From Acidovorax sp. CCYZU-2555 (lineage in GTDB: Bacteria; Pseudomonadota; Gammaproteobacteria; Burkholderiales; Burkholderiaceae_C): a stretch of 41,070 nt of DNA. The notes beneath the pieces are model-generated. The model searched no databases and had not been told where the DNA came from. It worked only from the letters and a program-made list of their open reading frames with translations. Both the position numbers and the translations under genes were made by a program. The stretch is from the NCBI RefSeq assembly GCF_018413525.1, contig NZ_JAHCDD010000053.1, positions 1 through 41,070 on the forward strand, in the 5' to 3' direction. Positions within the stretch are counted from its first letter, which is position 1, and each line of letters starts with the position of its first letter. Shown piece after piece: positions 1 to 8,492 of this stretch.

Positions 1-3000
1 AGTGCCCGAAGACACCAGCTTGCCGTTGGCCACCGCCACATCTTCGGTCACCGCGCCCACGCCCGCGCCCAAGGTGGGAATGTCGTTGGTGCCGTTGATG
101 GTGACCTTGATGGTTGTCGTGGCCGAGCCGTCAATGCTCGTGACCGTATAGCTCTCGACCACCGACTCGCCGGCCTTGAGGTACTGCACCTTGCTGTTGT
201 CGACCGAGTAGGTGTAGCTGCCATTCGTGTTGAACGTCAGCGTACCCAGTGGCGTACCGTTGCCGTCGAAGACAGCATCGGGTTTGAAGCTGTTCTCTCC
301 ATCGGCGTCCACAATCGTGACCGCTCCCGAAGTCGACAGCTTGTCGTCGACCACATTGACGTCTTCCGTCACGGTGCTGGTGCTTGCGCCCAGCGTAGGC
401 ACATCATTGGTGCCGTTGATGGTGACCTTGATGGTCGTGGTGGCCGAGCCATCCACGCTGGTGACCGTGTAATTCTCGACCACGGACTCACCGGCCTTGA
501 GGTATTGCACCTTGCTGTTGTCCACCGAGTAGGTGTAGCTGCCGTTCGTGTTGAACACCAGCGTACCCAGCGGCGCACCGTTGCCGTTGAAAACGGCATC
601 AGGCTTGAAGCTGTTCTGGCCAGCATCCGCATCCGAAATCGTCACTGCGCCCGAAGTCGACAGCTTGCCGTCAACCACGCCTACGCTCTCCGTCACCGAG
701 ACCTCGCTTGCACCCAGCACCGCAGCGTCGGCGGTGCCGATGATGGTCACGGTCACCTCTTGCATCGCCGTGCCGCCATTGGTGTCGCTCACGAGCACGT
801 AAATGGTGTCCTTCACCTGTTCGCCTGCCGCCAGCGCCTGGACTTGGCTGCTGCTGTTGGCCAGCTCGTAAGTCCATTTGCCCGTGGCGTCTAGTGTGAA
901 GGTGCCGTACTGGCCCTTGCCGCCATTGCTGATGCTCCAGGTGTGGGTGTCGTTGGTATCGACATCGGTCTTGGTCAGCTGACCGGAGACCGTCGTCGTC
1001 ACGTCTTCTGTGACTTCGCCCGTCGCCGCGCCGCTGATGGTCGGAGTGTCATTGCTGCCATCGATGGTCACGGTCACCACTTGTGTGGCCGTTCCGCCAT
1101 TGCCGTTGCTCGCCGTCACGGTGATGGTGTCAGTCACCTGCTGGCCCAGGGCCAGCGATTGCACATTGTTGTTGCTGTTGTTCAGCACATAGGTCCACTT
1201 GCCCGATTCGTCGACCGTGAACACGCCGTAAGTGCCCTGACCGTTGTTGCTGACGCTCCATGTGTGCGTGTCAATGGAATCGACATCGGTCTTGGTCAGC
1301 TGACCAGAAGTGGTGACCGCCGTGTCTTCAGTGACCACGCCAGTCGTATCACCGCTGATGATCGGAGCATCGTTGGTGCCGTGGATGGTGATCACGACTT
1401 GCGTCGTATTCGAACCATCCAGGCTGGTGACGGTATAGGTCTCGACGATGCTCTCGCCAGCCTTGAGGAACTGGACCTTGCTGTTGTCGACCGAGTAGCT
1501 GTAGAAGCCATCGGTATTGAACACCAGCGTGCCCAGCTGCGCGGCGCCAGTGGTGCTGGTGAATACCGCACCTGCCTTGAAGCTGCTTTCGCCGGTATCG
1601 ACATCGCTGATCGTGACCGTGCCTGAAGTCGACAGCTTGCCGCCGCTCACATTGACGTCTTCGGTCACGGAAGCAATGCCCGTACCCAAGGTGGGAACGT
1701 CATTGGTGCCGTTGATGGTGATCACGACATTGGTCTTGGTGCCATCCGCCGTCGTCACTTCACGCGTTTCGGTCAGTGTCTGACCCGCACCCAGGGCCTG
1801 CACAGCCGCGTTGGTGTTGGTCAGCACATAGGTCCAGTTGCCGTTGGCATCGATGCTGAACTTGCCGTAGGTGGTCGTGACATTCGTCTGCGCCACAAAC
1901 ACGGCCTCGCCGGCATCGGGATCGACGACGTTCAGCTTGCCGCCCGTCGTCAGCGTTCCGTCTTCGGTGACCGAGCCCTTATCCGCACCCAGAGCATTCG
2001 GCGTGATCACCGCGCCATCATTTGCACCGTTGATGGTGATGTTGATGGTACTGGTGGCCGAGCCGTCCTTGCTGGTGACCGTGTAGGTCTCAACGATCGA
2101 CTCGCCGGTCTTGAGGTATTGAACCTTGCTGTTGTCGACCGAGTAGCTGTAGGAGCCATCGGTGTTGAACACCAGCGTGCCCAGTTGCGCCGCACCCGTG
2201 GTGCTGGTGAACGTCGCACCGGCCTTGAAGCTGCTTTCGCCGGCATCGACATCGCTGATCGAGACCGTGCCCGAAGACACCAGCTTGCCGTCCGTCACCG
2301 CAACATCTTCGGTCACGGCAGCAACGCCCGCGCCCAAGGTGGGAATGTCGTTGGTGCCGTTGATGGTGATGACCACGTTCGACTTGGTGCCGTCGGCCGT
2401 CACCACTTCACGGGTTTCGGTCAGGGTCTGACCCGCGCCCAGGGCCTGCACAGCCGCGTTGCTGTTGGTCAGGACATAGGTCCAGTTGCCGCTGGCATCG
2501 ATGCTGAACTTGCCATAGGTGGTCGTGACATTGGTCTGCGCCACAAACACGGCCTCGCCGGCATCGGGATCGACGACGTTCAGCTTGCCGCCCGTCGTCA
2601 GCGTTACGTCTTCGGTGACCGAGCCCTTGTCGGCGCCTGGCTCGGCAGGAGTGACCACCGCTCCAGAATCAGCGCCGTAGATCCGGATCACGATCGTGCT
2701 GGTCTTGCTTCCGTCGTGGCTGGTCACCGTATAGGTTTCCGTGACCGACTCACCGTTCTTCAGGTAGGCGACCTTGCTGTTATCGACCGAATAGCTGTAC
2801 GAACCATCGACATTGAACGCCAGCGTGCCCAGCGCGGTATTGGCCGCCAGGAACTGGCCTTCCACCTTGCTCAGCACCGCGCCCGACTGGAACTTGCTTT
2901 CGCCCGCATCTGCATCGGTAATGGTCAGCGTGCCGACCGCTGTCAGCACACCGCCTGCAGCGTTCGGATTTTCGTTAATCGTCCTGTCAGCCTGGCTGAG

Positions 3001-6000
3001 CTGCGGCAAGTCGTTGGTGCCGGTAATGGTCACCTTGATATCTGCCAGCGTGCCGTCTGCCGTGCGCACGGTGACGGTTTCCGTCAATTGCACGCCTTCA
3101 CCCAACGCCTGGATGACAGGGTCGTTGTTGTTCAGACGGTAATACCAGTTGCCGTTGGCTTCAATGGTGAACTTGCCATACTGCACCGCCACGTCACGCT
3201 GCTCCACGAAGGGATGCGCGCCTGCATCGGCACCCGTTGCAATCAGAGTGCCGCTGGCATCCGTCTTGGTGTCTTCCTTGAGGGCTGCGGTGTCGTTGCC
3301 GGTGATGATGCCTCCATCATCCGCACCATGGATGGTGATCTTGATGGTGGTACTGGCCGAGCCATCCTTGCTCGTGACCGTGAAGGTCTCAACGACCGAA
3401 TCGCCGGACTTAAGGAACTGAACCTTGCTGTTGTCGACCGAGTAGCTGTAAGTGCCATCGGTGTTGAACACCAGCGTGCCCAGTTGCGCGCCGCCAGCGA
3501 CCGTGCTACCCGTGAAGACCGCACCGTCCTTGAAGCTGCTTTCGCCGGTATCGATATCCGAGATCGTCACCGCGCCCGAAGAGACCAGCTTGCCGCCGAC
3601 CACATCCACATCTTCCGTGACCGCGCCCGCGCCCGCGACCAGCGTGGGAACGTCGTTCGTGCCGTTGATGGTGATCACGACATTGGAGGTCGTGCCATCG
3701 GCAGTGGTGACCGTACGGGTTTCGGTCAGGGTCTGACCGGCGCCCAGGGCCTGTACCGCCGTGTTGCTGTTGTCCAACTGGTAAGACCAGGTGCCATCGG
3801 TGCCGATGGTGAAGTGACCATAGGTAGTTGCTACATTGTTCTGCGCAACAAACACGGCCTGGCCGGCGTCCGGATCGGTGACATCGAGCTTGCCGCCTGC
3901 AGTCAGCTGACCGTCTTCGGTGACTTCGCCCTTGTCGGCGCCGGGAACGTGCGGCGTGATGGTCGCGCCGGTGTCGGTGCCATTGACCGTGATGTCGATG
4001 GTCTTGGTGACCGTACCGCCATGGCCATCGCTGACCGTGACGGTAAAGGTTTCGACGGGCTTGTCCTTGGACGTCAAAGCCTCGGCCTTGTCGTTGTCCA
4101 GCGTGTAAGTCCACTTGCCGGTCTGGTCGATCGCGATCGTTCCGTAGGCGCCCGTGGCCGAACCGGTCACTTCCCAGGTCAGCTTGTCGTTCTTGTCCAC
4201 ATCGGTGGCAACCAACTGGCCGGTGGCCGTGGTCGTGCCGTCTTCGGTGACCGCACCGATCACCGGACCCGAGACTACGGGCACGTCGTTCGTGCCGTTG
4301 ATCACGATGTTGACGATATGCGTCGTGCCGTCGGCACTCTTGACCGTAAAGGCTTCGCCCAGCGTTTCATTCACGCCCAGGGCTTGCACCGCCGGGTTGG
4401 TGTTGGTCAGCGTGTAAGTCCAGTTGCCATTGGCATCGACACTGAACTTGCCGTAGGTGCCGCTGGCATCGGTCTGCGGCTGGAACACCGCTTCGCCTGC
4501 GTCGGGATCGGTGATATCGAGCTTGCCGCCTGCAGTCAGCTGACCGTCTTCGGTGACTTTACCCTGGTCAACGCCGCCAATGCTCGGCAGATTGTTGCCG
4601 CTGCCATTGATGGTGATGACCACATCCTGCGTGGCCTTCGCGCCCTGGCTATCCGTCACCGTCACGGTGATGGTGTCGGTGACCGACTGGCCGTCGGGCA
4701 GATCCTTGACCTTGGCGTTGTCCAGCACATAAGTCCATTTGCCGTCGGCATCGACCGTCAGGCTGCCGTACTGGCCCTGGGGTGTGCCTACGGTCCAGCT
4801 GTGCGTGTCGCCCACGTCCACATCGGAGGGGTTCAGATCGCCGGAAATGCTGGCCGTGGTATCACTGATGGTGGCCGTGGCCGTGCCGGTGATCGTCGGC
4901 GCGTCATTGGTACCCGTGATGGTGATGACCACGCTGGCCGAAGTTCCGATCGTCGTCGTGACCGTGAAGGTCTCGCTGCGCGTCTCGCCTTCGCGCAGGG
5001 CTTGCACCTTGCCAGCGCTGTTGTCCAGTGCAAAAGTCCATTCGCCATTGGCGTTCACGCTGAAGCTGCCGTACTGGCCGGCCTTACCGGTTTGCGCCAC
5101 GAACACCAGCGGGTCCGCAGCCGGATCCGTCGCCTCGAGCTTGCCGCTGGCCGCCAGCGTCACATCTTCCTGCACCGCGCCGGCGCCGTCGCCAGGCTCG
5201 ACGGGAACGATCACGGGGCCTTCGTCGGTACCGTTGATGGTGATGGTGATGTCCTTGACATCCACGCCGCCCTTGCCGTCGCTGACCTGGACCTGATAGG
5301 TCTCGGTGCGCGTTTCGCCCGTGTTCAGGGGCTGGGCCGCGGCATTGTTGAGTTGGTAGAACCATTGGCCGCTGGCGTTGACGCTGAAGCTGCCATAGGT
5401 GCCGGTGCCGCTGCCCACGACGCTGTAGCTGTGCGTATCCCGGGTGTCCACATCGGTGGTGGCCAGCTGGCCGGTGGCCGTCTGCGTGCCGTCTTCGGTT
5501 ACTGTGCCGGTCAATGCGCCCGACAAAACGGGAACGTCGTTCGTGCCATTGATGGTGATGACCACGCGGCCCGTGGTTCCGTCAGCGGTCGTGACCGTGA
5601 AGGTTTCGGTGCGCGTCTCGCCCGTGCCCAGCGCCTGCACCAGCGGGCTGTTGTTGTTCAGCGCATAGTTCCAGTTGCCGTTGGCGTCGATGGTGAAGCT
5701 GCCGTATTGACCGGCGCGGGCCTTCACCGGCACGAACACCGCCTGGCCTTCATCAGGGTCGACCACATTGAGCTTGCCAGCCGCGGTCAGCTGACCATCT
5801 TCGGTCACCGCGCCCCGGTCTGCGCCAGGAACAGCCGGCGTGATGATTGCACTGACATCCGCACCGTTGATGGTGATCGTGACGGTCTGCGTGTCCACGC
5901 CGCCCTTGCCGTCGCTGACCTGCACCTGATAGGTTTCGGTACGGGTTTCACCCGCGCGCAGCGGCTGGGCTGCGTCGTTGTCGAGCTGATAGGTCCAGCG

Positions 6001-7620
6001 GCCATTCGCGTCCACGCCGAAGCTGCCATAGGTGCCCTTGGAATTGCCCACGACGCTGTAGCTGTGCGTGTCCTTGGCATCCACATCGGCGGTGATCAGC
6101 TGACCGATGGCTGTCTGCACACCGTTTTCCGTCACGGTGCCCGTCAAGGCGCCCGAGAGTTCGGGTTGGTCGTTCGTGCCAACGATGGTGACGACCACGC
6201 TGCCCGTGGTTCCGTCGGCGGTCGTGACCGTGAAAGTTTCGGTCAGCGTCTCGCCTGCGCCCAGGGCCTGCACCTTGTCGTCGCCGTTGTTCAGCGCAAA
6301 GTTCCAGTTGCCGTTCGCATCGACGCTGAAGCTGCCGTACTGGCCGGGCGCATTGGTCTGCGCCAAGAACACCGCCTGACCCGCATCCGGGTCGATCACA
6401 TTGAGCTTGCCGCTCGTGGTCAGCGTCACATCTTCCTGCACGCGGCCCTGGTCGGCACCTGGCGTTGCGGGAGTGATGATCGCGCCATCGTCTTCACCCT
6501 GGATGATGATGGTGACGGTTTGCGTCGCCGTGCCGCCCTGGCTGTCGGTGACAGTGACCGTGATGGTGTCGGTGAGCTGTTCGCCCGTCTTGAGACCCTG
6601 CACATCGGGATTGGCCGTGCCTGGCACATAGGTCCACTTGCCCGTCTGGTCCACGCTGAAGCTGCCGTACTGGCCCTGGCCGCCGTTGTTCACGGTCCAG
6701 GTGTGGCTGTCGCCGACATCGACATCCGCGACGGCCAGTTGACCGGTCACTGCCGTGGTCTGGTCTTCCAGCACCGTCACGGTCGACTCGCCCGAAAGCG
6801 TGGGCGCGTCGTTGGTGCCGGTGATCGTGATCGTCAACGTGCTGGTCGAGCTGGCGCCGTTGCGGTCGACCAGTTCATAGGTGAAGGTTTCCGTGCGTGT
6901 CTCGCCCGCGGCCAGCGCCTGCACCGATGCCAGGCTGTTGTCGAGCTGGTAGCTGTAGCTGCCGTCGGAATTCAGCGTGAGCTGACCGTACTGGCCCTGG
7001 CCGCCGCCGATCACGGTCAGGGTGTGCTGCTCCAGCGAGCCGTCGCCCAGCGAGTCATTGGTCAGCACGTTGCCGGTCAGCGCCTGGGCCGCGTCTTCGA
7101 GCACCGCGCCCACATCCGCATTCGACTCGGGCGTGGCCGGCGCGACCGCGCCAGCATTCAGGAACTGCACATCGTCGGTACCGGAGGCGCTGCGCGCAAA
7201 GCCGAGTTCCAGCGGGGCCGTGGCTTCCACGATGCGGGCCAGGCGCACGAAGGTGCTGCCGCCATCGCTACCACCGCTCAACGTGGCGGCCGTGGGGTCC
7301 AGCGTGTCGAACGGATCCTGGCCGGAGTTGATCGCGGCGATGATCTGGTCGATCTCCGTCACCGGCGGCGCGGCGATCGCGGCTTCCTGGGCCTGGGGTG
7401 GGCTCACGAGATCGGCGGTGAGCAGCACTTCCTGGTTCTCGCCCACGATCAACGGCGGCTGGCCGTCGGCCTGCAACTGCACCGAGCCGCCCGACGAAGT
7501 CACGATCAACGCATCCGCCGGGATGCGCATGCCTTCATGGATGGCAGTCAAACTGCCATCGGAGTTACGAATCCAGGCTTGGCCGGTGAGTTGGGTAACG
7601 AGAAGGGTTTGCGCTGCCAT
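1..7620 (-). CDS. Giant LapA-like VCBS/Ig-repeat surface adhesin, N-terminal 2540 residues (3' end outside window)
   Basis: The reading frame is open from an ATG at 7618-7620 to the left edge without a stop, so at least 2540 residues are present and the C-terminus (normally RTX repeats and a type I secretion signal) is missing. Residues 1-140 resemble the retention module of LapA/BapA-type adhesins: a compact beta-rich start (MAAQTLLVTQLTGQAWIRNS), a linker ending DPTAATLSGGSDGG, then STFVRLARIVE. The di-alanine at residues 111-112 sits where the LapG protease cuts family members, but the usual [TAP]AAG is here TAAT. From about residue 175 the protein consists of VCBS/Ig-like repeats of 104-112 residues, with boundaries such as ITINGTNDVPTL and internal blocks such as YGSFSVDANGNW and ALGAGETRTETFTV; about 22 boundaries are visible. 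It follows a type I secretion operon on the same strand, its likely exporter. Likely role: biofilm or surface adhesion. Confidence 0.93.
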   Translation of the reverse strand, partial: MAAQTLLVTQLTGQAWIRNSDGSLTAIHEGMRIPADALIVTSSGGSVQLQADGQPPLIVGENQEVLLTADLVSPPQAQEAAIAAPPVTEIDQIIAAINSGQDPFDTLDPTAATLSGGSDGGSTFVRLARIVEATAPLELGFARSASGTDDVQFLNAGAVAPATPESNADVGAVLEDAAQALTGNVLTNDSLGDGSLEQHTLTVIGGGQGQYGQLTLNSDGSYSYQLDNSLASVQALAAGETRTETFTYELVDRNGASSTSTLTITITGTNDAPTLSGESTVTVLEDQTTAVTGQLAVADVDVGDSHTWTVNNGGQGQYGSFSVDQTGKWTYVPGTANPDVQGLKTGEQLTDTITVTVTDSQGGTATQTVTIIIQGEDDGAIITPATPGADQGRVQEDVTLTTSGKLNVIDPDAGQAVFLAQTNAPGQYGSFSVDANGNWNFALNNGDDKVQALGAGETLTETFTVTTADGTTGSVVVTIVGTNDQPELSGALTGTVTENGVQTAIGQLITADVDAKDTHSYSVVGNSKGTYGSFGVDANGRWTYQLDNDAAQPLRAGETRTETYQVQVSDGKGGVDTQTVTITINGADVSAIITPAVPGADRGAVTEDGQLTAAGKLNVVDPDEGQAVFVPVKARAGQYGSFTIDANGNWNYALNNNSPLVQALGTGETRTETFTVTTADGTTGRVVITINGTNDVPVLSGALTGTVTEDGTQTATGQLATTDVDTRDTHSYSVVGSGTGTYGSFSVNASGQWFYQLNNAAAQPLNTGETRTETYQVQVSDGKGGVDVKDITITINGTDEGPVIVPVEPGDGAGAVQEDVTLAASGKLEATDPAADPLVFVAQTGKAGQYGSFSVNANGEWTFALDNSAGKVQALREGETRSETFTVTTTIGTSASVVITITGTNDAPTITGTATATISDTTASISGDLNPSDVDVGDTHSWTVGTPQGQYGSLTVDADGKWTYVLDNAKVKDLPDGQSVTDTITVTVTDSQGAKATQDVVITINGSGNNLPSIGGVDQGKVTEDGQLTAGGKLDITDPDAGEAVFQPQTDASGTYGKFSVDANGNWTYTLTNTNPAVQALGVNETLGEAFTVKSADGTTHIVNIVINGTNDVPVVSGPVIGAVTEDGTTTATGQLVATDVDKNDKLTWEVTGSATGAYGTIAIDQTGKWTYTLDNDKAEALTSKDKPVETFTVTVSDGHGGTVTKTIDITVNGTDTGATITPHVPGADKGEVTEDGQLTAGGKLDVTDPDAGQAVFVAQNNVATTYGHFTIGTDGTWSYQLDNSNTAVQALGAGQTLTETRTVTTADGTTSNVVITINGTNDVPTLVAGAGAVTEDVDVVGGKLVSSGAVTISDIDTGESSFKDGAVFTGSTVAGGAQLGTLVFNTDGTYSYSVDNSKVQFLKSGDSVVETFTVTSKDGSASTTIKITIHGADDGGIITGNDTAALKEDTKTDASGTLIATGADAGAHPFVEQRDVAVQYGKFTIEANGNWYYRLNNNDPVIQALGEGVQLTETVTVRTADGTLADIKVTITGTNDLPQLSQADRTINENPNAAGGVLTAVGTLTITDADAGESKFQSGAVLSKVEGQFLAANTALGTLAFNVDGSYSYSVDNSKVAYLKNGESVTETYTVTSHDGSKTSTIVIRIYGADSGAVVTPAEPGADKGSVTEDVTLTTGGKLNVVDPDAGEAVFVAQTNVTTTYGKFSIDASGNWTYVLTNSNAAVQALGAGQTLTETREVVTADGTKSNVVITINGTNDIPTLGAGVAAVTEDVAVTDGKLVSSGTVSISDVDAGESSFKAGATFTSTTGAAQLGTLVFNTDGSYSYSVDNSKVQYLKTGESIVETYTVTSKDGSATSTINITINGANDGAVITPNALGADKGSVTEDGTLTTGGKLNVVDPDAGEAVFVAQTNVTTTYGKFSIDANGNWTYVLTNTNAAVQALGAGQTLTETREVTTADGTKTNVVITINGTNDVPTLGTGIASVTEDVNVSGGKLSTSGTVTISDVDTGESSFKAGAVFTSTTGAAQLGTLVFNTDGFYSYSVDNSKVQFLKAGESIVETYTVTSLDGSNTTQVVITIHGTNDAPIISGDTTGVVTEDTAVTTSGQLTKTDVDSIDTHTWSVSNNGQGTYGVFTVDESGKWTYVLNNSNNNVQSLALGQQVTDTITVTASNGNGGTATQVVTVTIDGSNDTPTISGAATGEVTEDVTTTVSGQLTKTDVDTNDTHTWSISNGGKGQYGTFTLDATGKWTYELANSSSQVQALAAGEQVKDTIYVLVSDTNGGTAMQEVTVTIIGTADAAVLGASEVSVTESVGVVDGKLSTSGAVTISDADAGQNSFKPDAVFNGNGAPLGTLVFNTNGSYTYSVDNSKVQYLKAGESVVENYTVTSVDGSATTTIKVTINGTNDVPTLGASTSTVTEDVNVVDDKLSTSGAVTIVDADGENSFKPDAVFDGNGTPLGTLTFNTNGSYTYSVDNSKVQYLKAGESVVESYTVTSIDGSATTTIKVTINGTNDIPTLGAGVGAVTEDVAVANGKLVSSGT
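70..711 (-). repeat. Tandem duplication of a single adhesin domain, 321-bp period
   Basis: Two adjacent copies of one VCBS-like domain align at a 321-bp offset (107 codons). For example, the plus-strand block GGCCGAGCC starts at 121 and again at 442, followed in both by matching Tyr-Ser-Val-Asp-Asn-Ser-Lys codons. The copies are similar but not identical. Outer limits are approximate. Confidence 0.6.
1395..2690 (-). repeat. Tandem duplication of a two-domain adhesin unit, 648-bp period
   Basis: Two copies of a two-domain unit align at an offset of 648 bp (216 codons). The plus-strand block GGTCGTGACATT occurs at 1873 and 2521 with long near-identical flanks (CTGCGCCACAAACACGGCCT and beyond), and GTGGTGCTGGTGAA recurs near 1550 and 2198. 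This indicates fairly recent intragenic duplication of an alternating A-B domain pair. Outer limits are approximate. Confidence 0.65.
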
Positions 7621-7632
7621 GATGATCTGAGA

Positions 7633-7671
7633 CTCCAGTCAGTGGAGAGGAAGCGCCTGACGGTCTTCCTC
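7633..7671 (-). promoter_or_regulatory. Adhesin 5' leader with two small stem-loops, one covering the likely Shine-Dalgarno
   Basis: In the transcript sense, GAGGAAG (7671-7665) can pair with CTTCCTC (7653-7647). Immediately after it, CTCCA (7647-7643) can pair with TGGAG (7637-7633). The second arm contains GGAG, the only convincing ribosome-binding sequence before the adhesin ATG (12 nt spacing). Folding would therefore hide it. No known riboswitch class is recognised. Confidence 0.35.
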
Positions 7672-7714
7672 CAATATTTCTACTGACATAGTAGGAGTCG
7701 GCTGACAAAACAGC

Positions 7715-7734
7715 TATTGGCGTCACGGCCAATA
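7715..7734. promoter_or_regulatory. Perfect 7-bp inverted repeat upstream of the adhesin gene
   Basis: TATTGGC (7715-7721) and GCCAATA (7728-7734) are perfect inverted arms around a 6-bp centre, about 95-115 bp upstream of the adhesin start and downstream of the LuxR-gene terminator. The spacing fits a dimeric regulator operator or a promoter-proximal hairpin. The bound protein is unknown. Confidence 0.35.
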
Positions 7735-7762
7735 AGCGCATGATCCTCACCGCGAACCACAT

Positions 7763-7799
7763 AAAAAAACCCGGGTTCCGCCAAAGCAGAACCCGGGTT
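7763..7799 (-). terminator. Rho-independent terminator of the type I secretion/LuxR operon
   Basis: An 11-bp perfect stem, GAACCCGGGTT paired with AACCCGGGTTC (plus positions 7768-7778 and 7789-7799), is followed on the minus strand by a run of seven T residues (plus-strand A run 7763-7769). It lies about 20 bp after the LuxR gene stop and separates the operon from the adhesin gene. Confidence 0.9.
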
Positions 7800-7820
7800 C
7801 GTTATGCGACAGCCCCGCGC

Positions 7821-8489
7821 TCAGGCCGGTTGCTTGCGCCCTATTCCGTGGACCTTGAGCGCGAGCATCAGCCGGTCTTCGACCTGCAGCTTTTCAAAGA
7901 TGGCCGACAGGTGCGCGCGCACCGTGCGCTCGCCTATCGACATGCGCTCGGCGATCTCGGCATTGCTTTCGCCCAGCGACGCGTAACGCGCCACTTCCTG
8001 TTCGCGCGGCGACAGCGCATCGGCCCAATGGTTTTCGGGTTCGGGCAGGCGCGCATCGACGTCGCGCAGCAGGCGCTGCAGCAGCGAGCGACCCAGCCAG
8101 ATATTGCCGCCCGACAGGCTTTGCAGCATTTGCGAAAGCGTTTCGGCATTCGACTGCGCATGCGCATAGCCGCAGGCGCCCTTGGCCAGCAGTTGCCGCC
8201 CTTCCTCGTCGCCGGGACGGTTGCTGAGCACCAGTACCTGCACACCTTGCAGCAGGCGGCTCCAATCGGCGTCGTTGCTTGCGGGCAGCTGGGGCAAGGC
8301 GGCATCGAGCACGACCAGGCGGCGGCCCTGCTGTTTCCAGCGCTGCAGATCGGCCAGGCTCTGGCCGCGCGCCGGCAGCCATTGCGGGCCTGCGATCTGC
8401 TGCCAACCCTGCCACAGCGTCGCGTCCTGGGTCAGCATCAGCACCGGCTGTGCATTCATAAGATTTTTTTCTGGTGATGAACTAGGCAT
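7821..8489 (-). CDS. LuxR/NarL-type response regulator with partly degenerate receiver domain
   Basis: This 222-residue protein has an N-terminal receiver-like fold and a C-terminal LuxR-type helix-turn-helix (LSPREQEVARYASLGESNAE, then IAERMSIGERTVRAHLSAIF), a strong GerE-family signature. In the receiver, the likely phosphoacceptor Asp is kept (RRLVVLDAALP). The conserved Lys of the GYLxK motif is replaced (GACGYAHAQ), and the N-terminal acidic cluster is reduced to one Asp. Phosphorylation control may therefore be weak or absent. An internal ATG at 8459 is an alternative start; neither start has a strong ribosome-binding site. The gene lies 3 bp after the adaptor gene and is the last gene of the secretion operon, so it probably regulates the adhesin or the operon itself. 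No sensor kinase is visible in the window. Confidence 0.85.
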   Translation of the reverse strand: MPSSSPEKNLMNAQPVLMLTQDATLWQGWQQIAGPQWLPARGQSLADLQRWKQQGRRLVVLDAALPQLPASNDADWSRLLQGVQVLVLSNRPGDEEGRQLLAKGACGYAHAQSNAETLSQMLQSLSGGNIWLGRSLLQRLLRDVDARLPEPENHWADALSPREQEVARYASLGESNAEIAERMSIGERTVRAHLSAIFEKLQVEDRLMLALKVHGIGRKQPA

Positions 8490-8492
8490 GAA

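Noticed and set aside
1..7000. Regular repeats that could suggest a CRISPR array or satellite
   Set aside because: The period is 310-335 bp, repeats are coding and degenerate at third positions, and translation gives beta-sandwich domains; there are no short identical repeats with unique spacers.
2119..7686. Very long plus-strand open frame (over 1800 codons) opposite the adhesin gene
   Set aside because: It is an antisense shadow of the repeat adhesin: the minus frame gives clear VCBS repeats, whereas the plus translation is Arg/His/Ala-rich low-complexity sequence with no family motif and no ribosome-binding site.
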